A stretch of 64,000 nt of DNA from Donghicola tyrosinivorans. GTDB lineage: Bacteria > Pseudomonadota > Alphaproteobacteria > Rhodobacterales > Rhodobacteraceae. Below, one piece after another: positions 1 through 9,204 of the stretch. A program made the position numbers and the translations under genes. The DNA lies in contig NZ_PVTQ01000005.1 of the NCBI RefSeq assembly GCF_003003355.1, positions 186,001-250,000 of the forward strand, given 5' to 3'. Below the pieces are notes generated by a model. It was not told where the DNA came from. It did no database searches and saw nothing but the letters and a program-made list of their open reading frames with translations. Position 1 is the first letter of the stretch, and each line of letters begins with the position of its first letter.

Positions 1-1117
1 AGAAGCGGACGTTGTCCAACTCGATCAGGCCTTCTGTCACCTTCAGACCAGAGGCGTCGGGCTTGTCCTGCACCTCGGAAGGTTGGCCAAGCAGGTGGAA
101 CATCTCTCCCATGTCCACAAGGCTCTGGCGGATTTCGCGGTAGACCGTTCCAAGGAAGTTAAGCGGGCTGGTGATCTGGATCATGTAGGCGTTGACCATG
201 ACGAAATCGCCCACGGTCAGCGACCCATCCGCCACCCCAAGAGCCGCAAGGATCATCACCCCTGCCAGACCGCAGGAGATAAAGAACGACTGGCCCGCGT
301 TCAGGAAAGCCAGCGAGTATGAGGTCTTAAGCGCCGCTTGCTGATAGGCTGCCATCGAGCTGTCGTAGCGTTCGGCCTCTCGCTCTTCGGCGTTGAAATA
401 CTTGACGGTTTCAAAGTTCAAGAGGCTGTCGATGGCCTTCTGGTTGGCATCGGTATCCTGCTTGTTCATCTCGCGCCGAAGCTTCACGCGCCATTCGGTG
501 ACCGTGAAGGTAAAGGCGACATAGGCCGCGACCGTGGCAAGAACGATCAGCAGGTACCAGACATCAAAAAGGAACATCAGCACGACCGAGATCAGCAGCA
601 GTTCCAGCGTGAGGGGGCCGATCGACAGCAGTGTGAAGCGCAACAGGAATTCAACGCCCTTGATCCCGCGCTCGATAATCCGGCTAAGGCCGCCGGTTTT
701 GCGGGTCAGGTGATAGCGCAGCGAGAGGGCGTGGATGTGCTTGAAGGTCTCAAGCGCCAGAAGGCGCACGGCCCGTTGGCCGACGGGGGCAAAGAACACA
801 TCGCGCAGCTGTTGCAGGCCAACGGTTAGCACCCGCGCCAGAGCGTAAAGGATCGTCAGGCCAACCGCACCGATTGCCATACCTGCCAGCGTCGGCAGTT
901 CCCCTTCGGGGGCCAGCGCATCAACGGCCATTTTGTAAAGATAGGGCGAGCCGACTGCGATCAGCTTGGCCACCAAGAGCGAGATCAAGGCCCACACCAC
1001 GCGGGTGCGCACCCACTTGGGCTGTTCGGGCCACAGGTAGGGCACCACGCGGCGCAGGGTTTGAAGACCGCTGGCGTGGCCTGCGGAAGGGGTGCTGTCA
1101 CGGGTTTCAGGGGGCAT
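1..1117 (-). CDS. Atm1/ABCB7-type ABC exporter, N-terminal part (cut by window edge)
   Basis: The reading frame is open from an ATG at 1117 to the window edge, about 372 codons. It covers the membrane domain of a fused ABC exporter; the ATPase half lies outside the window. The translation contains RYHLTRKTGGLSRIIERG and SLLNFETVKYFNAEERE, both hallmarks of the Atm1/HMT1/ABCB7 branch. Members export glutathione-linked sulfur or metal compounds across the inner membrane. Several hydrophobic helices are visible, for example a run with LLLISVVLMFLFDVWYLL. It lies 64 bp downstream of the LysM gene on the same strand. The family is clear, but the substrate is inferred from the family only. Confidence 0.85.
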   Translation of the reverse strand, partial: MPPETRDSTPSAGHASGLQTLRRVVPYLWPEQPKWVRTRVVWALISLLVAKLIAVGSPYLYKMAVDALAPEGELPTLAGMAIGAVGLTILYALARVLTVGLQQLRDVFFAPVGQRAVRLLALETFKHIHALSLRYHLTRKTGGLSRIIERGIKGVEFLLRFTLLSIGPLTLELLLISVVLMFLFDVWYLLIVLATVAAYVAFTFTVTEWRVKLRREMNKQDTDANQKAIDSLLNFETVKYFNAEEREAERYDSSMAAYQQAALKTSYSLAFLNAGQSFFISCGLAGVMILAALGVADGSLTVGDFVMVNAYMIQITSPLNFLGTVYREIRQSLVDMGEMFHLLGQPSEVQDKPDASGLKVTEGLIELDNVRF

Positions 1118-1181
1118 TGGCGCTCCGGCTACGGAAGATGGCTGAGGTGCAACCTAGAGCGCGGGCTTGGCAATGACCAGA

Positions 1182-2456
1182 CTACTGTTCGGGAAGATCG
1201 AAGACCTGCCCCGGATAAATCAGGTCCGGATTGCGGATCTTGTCGCGGTTTGCCTCGAAAACCCGCACATATTCGATGCCATGGCCGTATTTGCCCTGCG
1301 CGATCCCCCAAAGGGTCGAGCCCGGCACAACGGTTGCGGTGATTGCGCCGCTGGCGTCACGGGGGGCGCCTTCCAATGCATCAGCCGTTTCCTTGCGGAA
1401 CGGGGTTTCCAGACGCGAGGTGACAGAGCCGTCCGCGCCGATCTGATCCAGACGTAGGGTGTAATCGCCTGCGCGGACTGCAGGCAGCGGGGATTGCCAG
1501 CCGCCGTCCGCGCCAACTGGCACGGTGGCGATGGGACGATTGTCGACGTAGACGCGGACAAACCCTTCCGCGGGCGCGCGGCCTGTCAGTTGCACTTCAC
1601 CGGCGTCGTCATAACTGATGGCGTCCAATGCGACTTGGTCCATAACCTCGGGCGCGTGGCCACCGGGTTGCAGGACGCGCAGGCCCTTGTCATCCGCCAG
1701 CAGAACCGTCGGCGCACCGGGCAGGTCCGAGGCGATCGGCACGGCGGGCGTGGTATCGGGCGAAAGGCTTGCAACCTCGGCGCTGGCAGGTGCGGCGTCA
1801 GACGTGTCAGAGGTAACTGTGGTATCGGGCTGCGCCGGGGCATTGGCCTGCATGGTCGGAACCGCAGCTGCGCCATCATCAGGCAAGGCGGCGTCAGTGA
1901 TCGGCGCTTCGGCAACGGGTGTTTTCGGTTGCGGCGCACGCTGGGGCGCAAGGATCACGCGCTGGCTGCCCTGCGCCTCGATCACCTCATTGGCATCCAG
2001 TCTTGCAAGTGTCAGGACGCGGGCGCGGCCTTCGGGCGGTAGGTCCAGAAAGCTGGCGAATTTCCCGTCCGATCCGGCCTTGGCCTTGCCCAGGCTTTTG
2101 CCGTCTACGAGGATCGACACATCGCTGTTTGCTGGCGCTTTGCCGGCAATCAACGTGCTGCCGTTCGGCTCGACCCGCACCACATCAAAGGACAGTGCCT
2201 CATCAACCTCCGGCGCGTCGGGATCGACGGCGATTTGATCTGCGGGTGCGGCATCGGCCGCTTCGCTGGAAGGGGATGTCGCATCGGGGGCCGCGCTCAT
2301 GACCTCTGGAACGGGCGCGACGGCAGTTGTGTCAGTGGCAGAGGTGGTCTCAGTGTCAGGCTTTTTGGGCAGGTTCTGGGACAAAATCCACGCGATGACC
2401 GCCGCAATTGCGACACCCGAACTCAGACCCAGCGCGACTTTACGATTTTGTGTCAT
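1182..2456 (-). CDS. Membrane-anchored LysM-domain protein
   Basis: A protein of 424 residues. A short basic N-terminus is followed by one hydrophobic segment (about residues 7-25), so it is probably anchored in the inner membrane with the bulk in the periplasm. The middle is rich in Ala, Pro, Asp and Thr, looks unstructured, and holds two short beta-rich repeats (around SDVSILVDGKSLGKAKAG and FVRVYVDNRPIATVPVGADG). The last 50 residues form a LysM peptidoglycan-binding module (VVPGSTLWGIAQGKYGHG ... NPDLIYPGQVFDLP). Similar proteins are common in Rhodobacterales, with a cell-envelope role but no known enzyme activity. It may be co-transcribed with the ABC exporter downstream. Confidence 0.8.
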   Translation of the reverse strand: MTQNRKVALGLSSGVAIAAVIAWILSQNLPKKPDTETTSATDTTAVAPVPEVMSAAPDATSPSSEAADAAPADQIAVDPDAPEVDEALSFDVVRVEPNGSTLIAGKAPANSDVSILVDGKSLGKAKAGSDGKFASFLDLPPEGRARVLTLARLDANEVIEAQGSQRVILAPQRAPQPKTPVAEAPITDAALPDDGAAAVPTMQANAPAQPDTTVTSDTSDAAPASAEVASLSPDTTPAVPIASDLPGAPTVLLADDKGLRVLQPGGHAPEVMDQVALDAISYDDAGEVQLTGRAPAEGFVRVYVDNRPIATVPVGADGGWQSPLPAVRAGDYTLRLDQIGADGSVTSRLETPFRKETADALEGAPRDASGAITATVVPGSTLWGIAQGKYGHGIEYVRVFEANRDKIRNPDLIYPGQVFDLPEQ

Positions 2457-2571
2457 CGTTTTGTTTCTTCCTCCTGCCAGTCAAAGCCTGTGGCCTTATG
2501 ACTGTTGATGAAAGCTATCAGTTGGGGATAAGGCAGGTCTAGGCGAATACCCGCCGCCGAAGGGGAGACAT

Positions 2572-3138
2572 ATGTCCAAGTTTTCTGTTTGTGTCTTTTG
2601 TGGCGCACGTTCAGGCACAAAACCCAGCTACACCCAATGTGCGGATGATGCAGGCCGGATGATTGCAACCAATGGTTGGCGCCTGGTTTATGGGGCCGGC
2701 GACGTGGGTTTGATGGGCACCACCGCCCGTTCTGCACAGAAACACGGGGCAGAAACCCTTGGGGTGATCCCTTTGCATCTGATGAAGATGGAGGTCGGCA
2801 AGCGCGATCTCAGTCAGTTCATCGCCACCGAGAACATGCATGAACGTAAGAAGGTCATGTATATGAACTCGGACGCGATTGTGGTGCTGCCCGGCGGCGC
2901 GGGCTCACTGGACGAATTCTTTGAAGTGCTGACGTGGCGCCAGCTTGGCCTGCATGAAAAGCCTATCATTCTGATCAGCACCGATGGCTATTGGCAGCCG
3001 CTGATGGACTTGATGACCCATGTGGTTGCCGAAGGCTTCGCCGGTCAGAACACCCTCGACTATATCACAGTGGTGGAGACCGTCGATCAGGCCGAGGCTT
3101 TCTTGCGCGAAGCGGCCCGCAAGGTGGCTGTCGAATAA
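2572..3138 (+). CDS. LOG-family (TIGR00730) nucleoside 5'-monophosphate phosphoribohydrolase
   Basis: 188 residues, the usual length for the family. The protein starts with the Rossmann motif FSVCVFCGARSG and carries the signature LPGGAGSLDEFFEVLTWRQ (about residues 105-123), the nucleotide-binding PGGxGTxxE motif with Ser in place of Thr. Family members hydrolyse cytokinin-type or other nucleoside monophosphates to base and ribose 5-phosphate in the cytoplasm. In bacteria that make no cytokinin the true substrate is often uncertain. A ribosome-binding site GGGGAGA precedes the ATG. The 3' end overlaps the end of convergent rarD by 52 bp. Confidence 0.85.
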   Translation: MSKFSVCVFCGARSGTKPSYTQCADDAGRMIATNGWRLVYGAGDVGLMGTTARSAQKHGAETLGVIPLHLMKMEVGKRDLSQFIATENMHERKKVMYMNSDAIVVLPGGAGSLDEFFEVLTWRQLGLHEKPIILISTDGYWQPLMDLMTHVVAEGFAGQNTLDYITVVETVDQAEAFLREAARKVAVE

Positions 3139-3959
3139 ATCGCCAGCGCGGTCCAGATCATCGCAAAGGCGATGGCGTACCAGATGCCGAAGGGCTCTTG
3201 GAAGACCAGCGTGGCCACCAGAAATTGGAGCGTCGGGTTCAGGTATTGCAGCAACCCGACGGTGCTCATGGGGATGCGGCGGCTGGCATAGCTGAACAGG
3301 ATCAGCGGCAGCCCCGTCAGCGGCCCCGATCCGATCATCAATGCCAGATGTGCTGGGTCGGTCACATGCAAACCGCCAATGCTTAACACCACAATGGCAA
3401 TAGGAACCAGCAGCGTCACTTCGGCAGTGACACTGACCACGGGGCCAAGGCTGAGTGATTTTTTCAATACTCCATAAAAGCCAAAGCTGAACGCCAGCAC
3501 CAGCGAGATATAAGGCGCGACCCCAAGACCGATGGTCAGGGTGGTCACGGCCAGCGCGGCCAATGCCACAGCGATCTGTTGCCAAAGGCCCAGACGTTCC
3601 TTGAAGAAGACGAACCCTAAAAGAACCGCAACCAGCGGAAAGATGTAATAGCCAAGGCTGGCCTGCGTCGCATGGCCCACGCTGATCGAATAGATAAAGA
3701 AGAACCAATTGGTCGAGATCATCAGCGCCGCCAACCCGATATGGGCCACCTGACGCCCCTGCCCCAAAGCCTGCATCAGAACGCGGAACCGGCCCTGCAC
3801 CATCAGAACCAAAGCAAAAAAGACCGCCGACCAGATGGTCCGATGCGCCAAAACGGTGATCGGGGGAACGTCCGCCAGCATTTTGTAATACAGCGACGAC
3901 AGGCCCCAGACGGTGCAGGCGGCGATCATGGCGGCGACGCCGCGGGTGGTCTCGGTCAT
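3087..3959 (-). CDS. rarD: RarD/EamA-family transporter
   Basis: 290 residues with about ten hydrophobic segments, as in the RarD subgroup of the EamA drug/metabolite transporter superfamily. The start (TTRGVAAMIAACTVWGLSS) and the internal VLAHRTIWSAVFFAL are typical of RarD, where a conserved HR lies in the second helix. It is an inner-membrane permease whose substrate is not established. The stop codon lies inside the convergent LOG gene. Both proteins have normal family length at that end, so neither seems wrongly extended. Confidence 0.85.
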   Translation of the reverse strand: MTETTRGVAAMIAACTVWGLSSLYYKMLADVPPITVLAHRTIWSAVFFALVLMVQGRFRVLMQALGQGRQVAHIGLAALMISTNWFFFIYSISVGHATQASLGYYIFPLVAVLLGFVFFKERLGLWQQIAVALAALAVTTLTIGLGVAPYISLVLAFSFGFYGVLKKSLSLGPVVSVTAEVTLLVPIAIVVLSIGGLHVTDPAHLALMIGSGPLTGLPLILFSYASRRIPMSTVGLLQYLNPTLQFLVATLVFQEPFGIWYAIAFAMIWTALAIYSTATLRAASRKKASA

Positions 3960-4079
3960 GGGGTGTTCCGGCTGGTTGCCAATCTTGGGACCCTCGCGCC
4001 GGAGGCGGCAATTTGCAATGGACCACGGGGGAATTTGCCCCTGAATTCAGCACTTTTCCATCCTACGGAAAGAGACCGG

Positions 4080-4114
4080 CCAAAAGAAAACGCCCCGCGG
4101 AGAACCGCAGGGCG
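4080..4114 (-). terminator. Rho-independent terminator of sodB
   Basis: Arms CGCCCCGCGG and CCGCAGGGCG (one mismatch) surround the loop AGAA at 4091-4114. On the minus strand they are followed by a T-rich run, TTTTCTTTTG. It lies about 30 bp beyond the sodB stop codon. Confidence 0.75.
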
Positions 4115-4144
4115 CCACATCCGTCCCGTAAAGGGCGCGATGAC

Positions 4145-4753
4145 TTAGGCGTTCGACAGACGCTCTGCCACGTTTTCCCAGTTCACCAGTTTGTCCAGGA
4201 AGTTGGTCAGGTACACAGGGCGCTTGTTGCGGAAATCGATGTAGTAGCTGTGCTCCCACACGTCGCAACCCAGCAGAGCGGTCTGGTTAAAGCACAGGGG
4301 GTTCACGCCGTTCTCGGTCTTGGTGACCTTCAGGGTGCCGTCGGTGTCAACCACCAGCCAGCACCAACCCGAACCAAACTGGCCTGCACCTGCTGCGGCG
4401 AAATCGGTCTTGAACTGCTCGACCGAGCCGAACGCGTCAACGATGCGTGCTTCCAGTTCCGACGGCATAGCTGCGCCTTTGGGGCCCATCATTTCCCAGA
4501 ACTGGTTGTGGTTCCAGTGCTGCGATGCGTTGTTGAAGATGCCGTTCTGAGCAACTGCGCCAGCGTTGTAGGTGCCTTTGATGATCTCTTCCAGCGACTT
4601 GTCCGCCCACTCGGTGCCGTCGATCAGCTTGTTGCCGTTGTCGACGTAGGCTTTGTGGTGGATGTCGTGGTGAAACTCCAGCGTTTCCTTCGACATGCCC
4701 AGATCGGCCAGTGCGTCGTGAGCATAGGGAAGTGCGGGAAGTTCGAAAGCCAT
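4145..4753 (-). CDS. sodB: Superoxide dismutase (Fe/Mn family, Fe-type likely)
   Basis: 202 residues. It dismutates superoxide to oxygen and peroxide, probably in the cytoplasm since no signal peptide is present. Metal-ligand regions are visible: ETLEFHHDIHHKAYVD near the N-terminus, WNHNQFW in the middle, and the signature DVWEHSYYIDFRNKRP near the end. The GAGQFGSGWCWLV segment favours the iron type. An ATG four codons upstream (4765) was rejected because a GGGGG ribosome-binding stretch sits just before the ATG at 4753 and nothing similar precedes the earlier one. It has its own terminator and reads as a single-gene unit. Confidence 0.93.
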   Translation of the reverse strand: MAFELPALPYAHDALADLGMSKETLEFHHDIHHKAYVDNGNKLIDGTEWADKSLEEIIKGTYNAGAVAQNGIFNNASQHWNHNQFWEMMGPKGAAMPSELEARIVDAFGSVEQFKTDFAAAGAGQFGSGWCWLVVDTDGTLKVTKTENGVNPLCFNQTALLGCDVWEHSYYIDFRNKRPVYLTNFLDKLVNWENVAERLSNA

Positions 4754-5050
4754 AGTAGCCCCCATTATTCGTGTGAAAAAAAGATACGTCTTAGGTGATC
4801 CGCCACCGCGCTTACGTCAAGTGCCAGCATTGGATTCTCTTTACTAATACACCGGATCAACGCGGTTTGGGTCCGGTTGTTCCCGCAAAGCTGTCAAAAA
4901 TAGTCAGATTTCGCGCATCGGTGGCGCAGTCTGTCCGAATGATGGGCCACCTTGCCTCTTTCCACTCGCGGTGCCACCATGAGGCTAGAGGACGACCTCT
5001 TGAAAAAGCGATTTGGCGGGACGACCCGTTGTCTTTCACGGGGACACCCC
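4754..5050. other. Intergenic region between divergent sodB and the PACE-like gene
   Basis: About 300 bp that should hold the promoters of both flanking genes. Open frames here are short and look like chance reading frames in GC-rich DNA. I found no convincing inverted repeat, regulator site or RNA gene. Confidence 0.4.
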
Positions 5051-5473
5051 ATGCGTACGCCTCTGGACCGTTTGCGCCACGCGCTTTTGTTCGAAATCAT
5101 CGCCCTGATGATCATTGCCCCTGTGGGGGCTTGGGTCTTTACCCTGCCCGTCCATCAAGTAGGTATCGTCGGCGCGGTCAGTGCGGCCATCGCCGCCCTT
5201 TGGAACATGGTCTACAACCATCTTTTCGATCACGCGATGATGCGCCGATATGGGACCACCCTGAAATCCCAACGTATCCGCGCCCTGCATGCAGTGCTGT
5301 TTGAAGGCGGCCTGCTGCTGGTGCTGGTCCCGTTCATCAAGTTCTATCTGGATGTCTCATGGACTGAGGCCGCCGCGATGGACGTGGCCACAGGGATATT
5401 CTACGTGCTCTACGCCTATGCCTTTAACTGGGGCTACGACCGGCTGTTCCCCTTGCCCGAATGGGACCAGTAA
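5051..5473 (+). CDS. PACE-family (AceI-like) multidrug/biocide efflux protein
   Basis: 140 residues with four hydrophobic segments arranged as two tandem pairs, matching the length and layout of PACE proton-coupled efflux proteins such as AceI. The first helix contains the acidic residue expected from the family (HALLFEIIALMIIAP; AceI uses a Glu at the same place). The second repeat ends VLYAYAFNWGYDRLFP, a conserved closing motif. The ATG at 5051 follows GGGGA at a proper distance; an in-frame ATG at 4952 would add 33 residues that do not fit the family. The natural substrate is unknown; short-chain diamines and cationic biocides are known for relatives. Confidence 0.8.
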   Translation: MRTPLDRLRHALLFEIIALMIIAPVGAWVFTLPVHQVGIVGAVSAAIAALWNMVYNHLFDHAMMRRYGTTLKSQRIRALHAVLFEGGLLLVLVPFIKFYLDVSWTEAAAMDVATGIFYVLYAYAFNWGYDRLFPLPEWDQ

Positions 5474-5493
5474 GGTTTTCCAGCCAGAACGCA

Positions 5494-5533
5494 CCAAAGA
5501 AAAACCCGCCCCTTTCTTTTGAAAGGGCGGGTT
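5494..5533 (-). terminator. Strong hairpin terminator after soxG
   Basis: Arms AACCCGCCCCTTTC (5503-5516) and GAAAGGGCGGGTT (5521-5533) pair with a single bulge around a TTTT loop. On the minus strand they are followed by TTTTCTTTG, so this ends the sox operon. It may also stop plus-strand transcripts from the PACE-like gene. Confidence 0.8.
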
Positions 5534-5561
5534 CTGCTTGAAATGCTCATGACATGGAATG

Positions 5562-6134
5562 TCAGAAGTAATCCACCTCACTGCCTGCAGAGGCCGACAT
5601 AGCCAGCAGGTTGTAGGCGTATTCCGCGACCGAGCGGAAGCAGACCAGACGGAAGCTGTCTTCGCTGTTCATCCAGAAGGCCGCCGCGATTTGCGCCAGA
5701 CGGGTGCGGCGCAGGTCGCCCACACCGAACGCTTCGGGCGACAGGTCTACGGGGGCCAGCTTGGCGATGACTTCGCGTGCCTTAGGGCCGGTGATGCCAA
5801 AGACCGCACGGGCGTCCGAGACGTTCACCGCAAGGAAATGGCTGCCATCCAGCGCCGCGTTCAGCTCTTCCAGCTTTTCGACCACAAGGCTGTACGGCAC
5901 GAAAACCATCAACTCATCGGGTGACATCCACGCAACACCGCCTTCAAGGGTGCCGACGCATTTGCGGACCTCAGGCAGTGCCTCGACGCCAGCGACAGTG
6001 CAGACCGCCTTGGCAAATCCAGCATCCGCCTGATCGCCCCGCACGGTGATCATTCCGTGCAGGCCCAGTTCTGCAACTGCGGCAAAGCCGTTGGGGTTAT
6101 TCGCACCAGCCAGTGCGCTGATTGCCTCAGACAT
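5562..6134 (-). CDS. soxG: Sarcosine oxidase, gamma subunit
   Basis: 190 residues, the normal size for SoxG. It is the small structural subunit of the heterotetrameric sarcosine oxidase, which oxidises sarcosine (N-methylglycine) to glycine and passes the one-carbon unit to tetrahydrofolate. The sequence resembles the C-terminal part of GCV_T-like proteins (VNVSDARAVFGITGPKAREV) and ends with an aromatic acidic tail. Its ATG overlaps the soxA stop by 8 bp, so the two are translationally coupled. It is the last gene of the operon and is followed by a strong terminator. Confidence 0.93.
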   Translation of the reverse strand: MSEAISALAGANNPNGFAAVAELGLHGMITVRGDQADAGFAKAVCTVAGVEALPEVRKCVGTLEGGVAWMSPDELMVFVPYSLVVEKLEELNAALDGSHFLAVNVSDARAVFGITGPKAREVIAKLAPVDLSPEAFGVGDLRRTRLAQIAAAFWMNSEDSFRLVCFRSVAEYAYNLLAMSASAGSEVDYF

Positions 6135-9100
6135 TCTGCTTTTCCCCTTCTTTGTCGTACCAGACAGGATCGACGATCTTTGCCATCACGGTGGTTCCAT
6201 CCACCTTGCCGAATTCTACCAGCTCGCCCATGCGCTGGGGGCCGTGCTTGATCAGACCCATCGCGATGCCGCGGCCCAGAGTGGGCGAATAGTAGGTCGA
6301 GGTCACGCGCCCGATCATGTTGCGCTGGCCATTTTCGTTGTGGCCGTGAACAACCGCATAGGCCCCGTCAGGCAGCACACTGCCGTCCACGGTTTCCAGA
6401 CCCACCAACTGCCAACGTTCCTCGCTGGCAAGGAAGGTGCGCTGCTGGCCGCGTTTGCCGATAAAGTCCTCTTTCTTTTTCGAGATCGCCCAATGCAGCC
6501 CCAGATCCTGCGGGATCACGGTGCCATCGGTTTCGTCCCCGATCATGATAAAGCCCTTTTCGGCGCGCATGACGTGCAGACATTCGGTGCCATAGGGCAT
6601 CATGCCGAACTCTTCGCCCGCCGCCATCAGCGCATCCCAGAAGGCGCGGCCTTGGCTGGCCGGAACCGCGATTTCGTAGGACAGCTCGCCCGAAAAGCTG
6701 ATGCGGAAGATGCGCGCATCAAAGCCGCCCAGTTTGCCTTGGGTCCAGTCCATGAACCCAAGCGCGGCTTTCGACACATCCATGCCACCCAGCTTTTCCA
6801 GAACCATGCGGGCCTTGGGGCCAACCACGGCGATCTGGGCGTATTGCTCGGTCACATCGGCGGTGTAGACCTTGAAGTCCCACCACTCGGTTTGCAGCCA
6901 CTCTTCCATGTGGGCGTGGGTATGCGCCGCGCCACCCGAGGTGGTGTGCACAAGGAAGGTCTCTTCATCCAGACGGGCAACAACGCCGTCATCCATCAGG
7001 AAGCCGTTTTCGTTGCACATCAGGCCATAGCGGCATTTTCCGGGCTTCAGGGTGCTCATCATGTTGGTGTAGAGCAGATCCAGGAACTTGCCTGCATCGG
7101 GACCCTTCACGATGATTTTCCCCAGCGTCGAGGCATCCAGCAGACCCACATTGGTGCGGGTGTTGGTGATCTCGCGGCTGACTGCCTGCGCGTGGCTCTC
7201 ATTGCCGCGCGGGAAGGTGTAGGGACGGCGCCACTGACCGACAGGCTCCATATAGGCGCCCTGATCCTCATGCCATTGCTGGATCGGGGTTTTGCGGATC
7301 GGCTGGAAGACATCGTCCCGCGCCGCGCCGCCAATCGCACCCATAGAGATGGGCGTGTAAGGGGGGCGGAAGGTGGTGGTACCTACCTGCGGGATCTTTT
7401 CACCCAAACTATCAGCAAGAACCGCCAAGCCGTTGATGTTACTTAGCTTACCCTGATCAGTGGCCATACCCAGCGTGGTGTAACGCTTGGTGTGTTCGAC
7501 GCTTTCAAAGCCTTCGCGGGCCGCCAGTTGAACGTCGCTGACCTTGACGTCGTTCTGGTAGTCCAACCACATTTTCATGCGCAGCTCATAGACCGGATTG
7601 GCGGGCATCATCCAGACGGGCTTCATCTGGTTTTCATCCCGCGCATCGCCTGCGGGCGCGGGTGTGGTCGCGGGCGCGTAACCTGCGGCCTCAGCCGCCA
7701 TCTTGCCGGCGGCATCGGCGTCAGCCAGCACATCGCCAAGACCCAAGGGGCCGCTTGCGCTGCCTGCGGTCAAAACGAAGGGCTTGCCATCAGCGCCGGT
7801 GGGGGCGCGGGTCGCATCAGGTTTGAAGTGGTTCTCCACCTCATCCCAAAGCAGCTTACCACCACAGTGCGACCACAGGTGCACGACCGGAGACCAGCCG
7901 CCCGACATGGCAACCGCATCACATTTGATCGTCTCTAGGATCGCGCCGCCGTTGCCTTCCATCCGGCACAGCTCAACGCCTTCGACGCGCTTGCCACCTT
8001 TGACCTTGCTGATCGCCATGCCAAGGGCCACGCGGATGCCCAGTTTACGGGCCTTCTCGCCAAGATCGCCTGCGCCTTGGCCGCGGGCATCGATGATTGC
8101 GGGCACTTCTTGACCCGCCTCAACCATGGCAATCGCGGTGCGGTAACCGTCATCGTTATTGGTGACGACAACGGTGCGCTTGCCCACAGCCACGCCGTAG
8201 TTAACCGCGTAGTCACGGACCGCACTGGCCAGCATCACGCCGGGGATGTCGTTGCCTGCAAAGCTGATGGGCCGTTCAATCGCGCCGGTTGCGGTGACGA
8301 TCTGCTTGGTCCGGATGCGCCACAGACGATGACGGGGACCGTCCTGATCGGGCGCGTGGTCGGTCAGACGCTCATACCCCAGAAGGTAGCCGTGGTCATA
8401 AACCCCTGCCCCCATCATGCGGCGGCGCAGGGTGACGTTGGGCATCTCTTCCAGACGGGCCAGTGCCGAGGCAACCCAAGTCTCCGCCGACATGCCATCA
8501 ATGGTGCCGCCATCCACAACTGCGCGGCCACCCCAAGCAGCGGTCTGCTCCATCACCAGAACCTTCGCGCCAGCCTCGCCCGCGGCCAAAGCCGCCTGCA
8601 GGCCCGCAACGCCGCCACCGATCACGGTGACATCGACGTAGGCGTAGAAGTGTTCATAGCGGTCCGCGTCCTTTTCCTTGGGCGCTTTGCCAAGGCCTGC
8701 GGACTGACGGATGAAAGGCTCATATACGTGCTTCCACAGAGGGCGCGGGTGCATGAACATTTTGTAGTAGAAACCAGCGGTCAGGAAGGGCGTGAAATAC
8801 TGGTTCACCGCGCCCACATCAAATTCCAGCGAGGGCCAGTGGTTCTGGCTGGTCGCCGACAGACCGTCGAAAAGTTCAGTCGTGGTGGCGCGCTGGTTGG
8901 GCTCGAACTTGCCGTTCTGGCCAAGGTTGACCAGTGCGTTCGGCTCTTCCGCGCCCGAGGCCACGATGCCGCGCGGGCGGTGGTATTTGAACGAGCGGCC
9001 CACCAGCATCTGGTCATTGGCCAGCAGCGCCGAGGCCAGCGTATCGCCCGCATGGCCGGTCAGGGTCTTGCCATTGAACTGGAATGCAACGGTCGAGGAG

Positions 9101-9141
9101 GTGTCGACAAGGCGACCGCCTTTGGAAAGTCTGGTGCTCAT
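6127..9141 (-). CDS. soxA: Sarcosine oxidase, alpha subunit
   Basis: 1004 residues, as expected. An N-terminal 2Fe-2S-like ferredoxin fold (FNGKTLTGHAGDTLASALL) is followed by an NAD-binding Rossmann region (DVTVIGGGVAGLQAALAAGE, near residue 170) and a C-terminal tetrahydrofolate-binding GCV_T aminomethyltransferase domain (about residues 600-990; GFMDWTQGKLGGFDARIFRISF and FSGELSYEIAVP). This subunit takes formaldehyde-level carbon from SoxB chemistry and makes 5,10-methylene-tetrahydrofolate in the cytoplasm. It lies between soxD and soxG on one strand. Confidence 0.95.
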   Translation of the reverse strand: MSTRLSKGGRLVDTSSTVAFQFNGKTLTGHAGDTLASALLANDQMLVGRSFKYHRPRGIVASGAEEPNALVNLGQNGKFEPNQRATTTELFDGLSATSQNHWPSLEFDVGAVNQYFTPFLTAGFYYKMFMHPRPLWKHVYEPFIRQSAGLGKAPKEKDADRYEHFYAYVDVTVIGGGVAGLQAALAAGEAGAKVLVMEQTAAWGGRAVVDGGTIDGMSAETWVASALARLEEMPNVTLRRRMMGAGVYDHGYLLGYERLTDHAPDQDGPRHRLWRIRTKQIVTATGAIERPISFAGNDIPGVMLASAVRDYAVNYGVAVGKRTVVVTNNDDGYRTAIAMVEAGQEVPAIIDARGQGAGDLGEKARKLGIRVALGMAISKVKGGKRVEGVELCRMEGNGGAILETIKCDAVAMSGGWSPVVHLWSHCGGKLLWDEVENHFKPDATRAPTGADGKPFVLTAGSASGPLGLGDVLADADAAGKMAAEAAGYAPATTPAPAGDARDENQMKPVWMMPANPVYELRMKMWLDYQNDVKVSDVQLAAREGFESVEHTKRYTTLGMATDQGKLSNINGLAVLADSLGEKIPQVGTTTFRPPYTPISMGAIGGAARDDVFQPIRKTPIQQWHEDQGAYMEPVGQWRRPYTFPRGNESHAQAVSREITNTRTNVGLLDASTLGKIIVKGPDAGKFLDLLYTNMMSTLKPGKCRYGLMCNENGFLMDDGVVARLDEETFLVHTTSGGAAHTHAHMEEWLQTEWWDFKVYTADVTEQYAQIAVVGPKARMVLEKLGGMDVSKAALGFMDWTQGKLGGFDARIFRISFSGELSYEIAVPASQGRAFWDALMAAGEEFGMMPYGTECLHVMRAEKGFIMIGDETDGTVIPQDLGLHWAISKKKEDFIGKRGQQRTFLASEERWQLVGLETVDGSVLPDGAYAVVHGHNENGQRNMIGRVTSTYYSPTLGRGIAMGLIKHGPQRMGELVEFGKVDGTTVMAKIVDPVWYDKEGEKQNV

Positions 9142-9178
9142 ATTCTCAGACCTCGTCTTTGCCGGAAACCCGGATCAT

Positions 9179-9202
9179 TTGAGTATTTAGATCAAGAAGA
9201 AG
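9179..9202 (+). repeat. Copy 1 of a degenerate 24-bp intergenic repeat
   Basis: Reads TTGAGTATTT, eight variable bases, then AGAAG. It sits between the soxD stop and the soxA start. Five similar copies are listed at 43176, 59336, 59424, 63755 and 63813. Confidence 0.6.
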
Positions 9203-9204
9203 GC

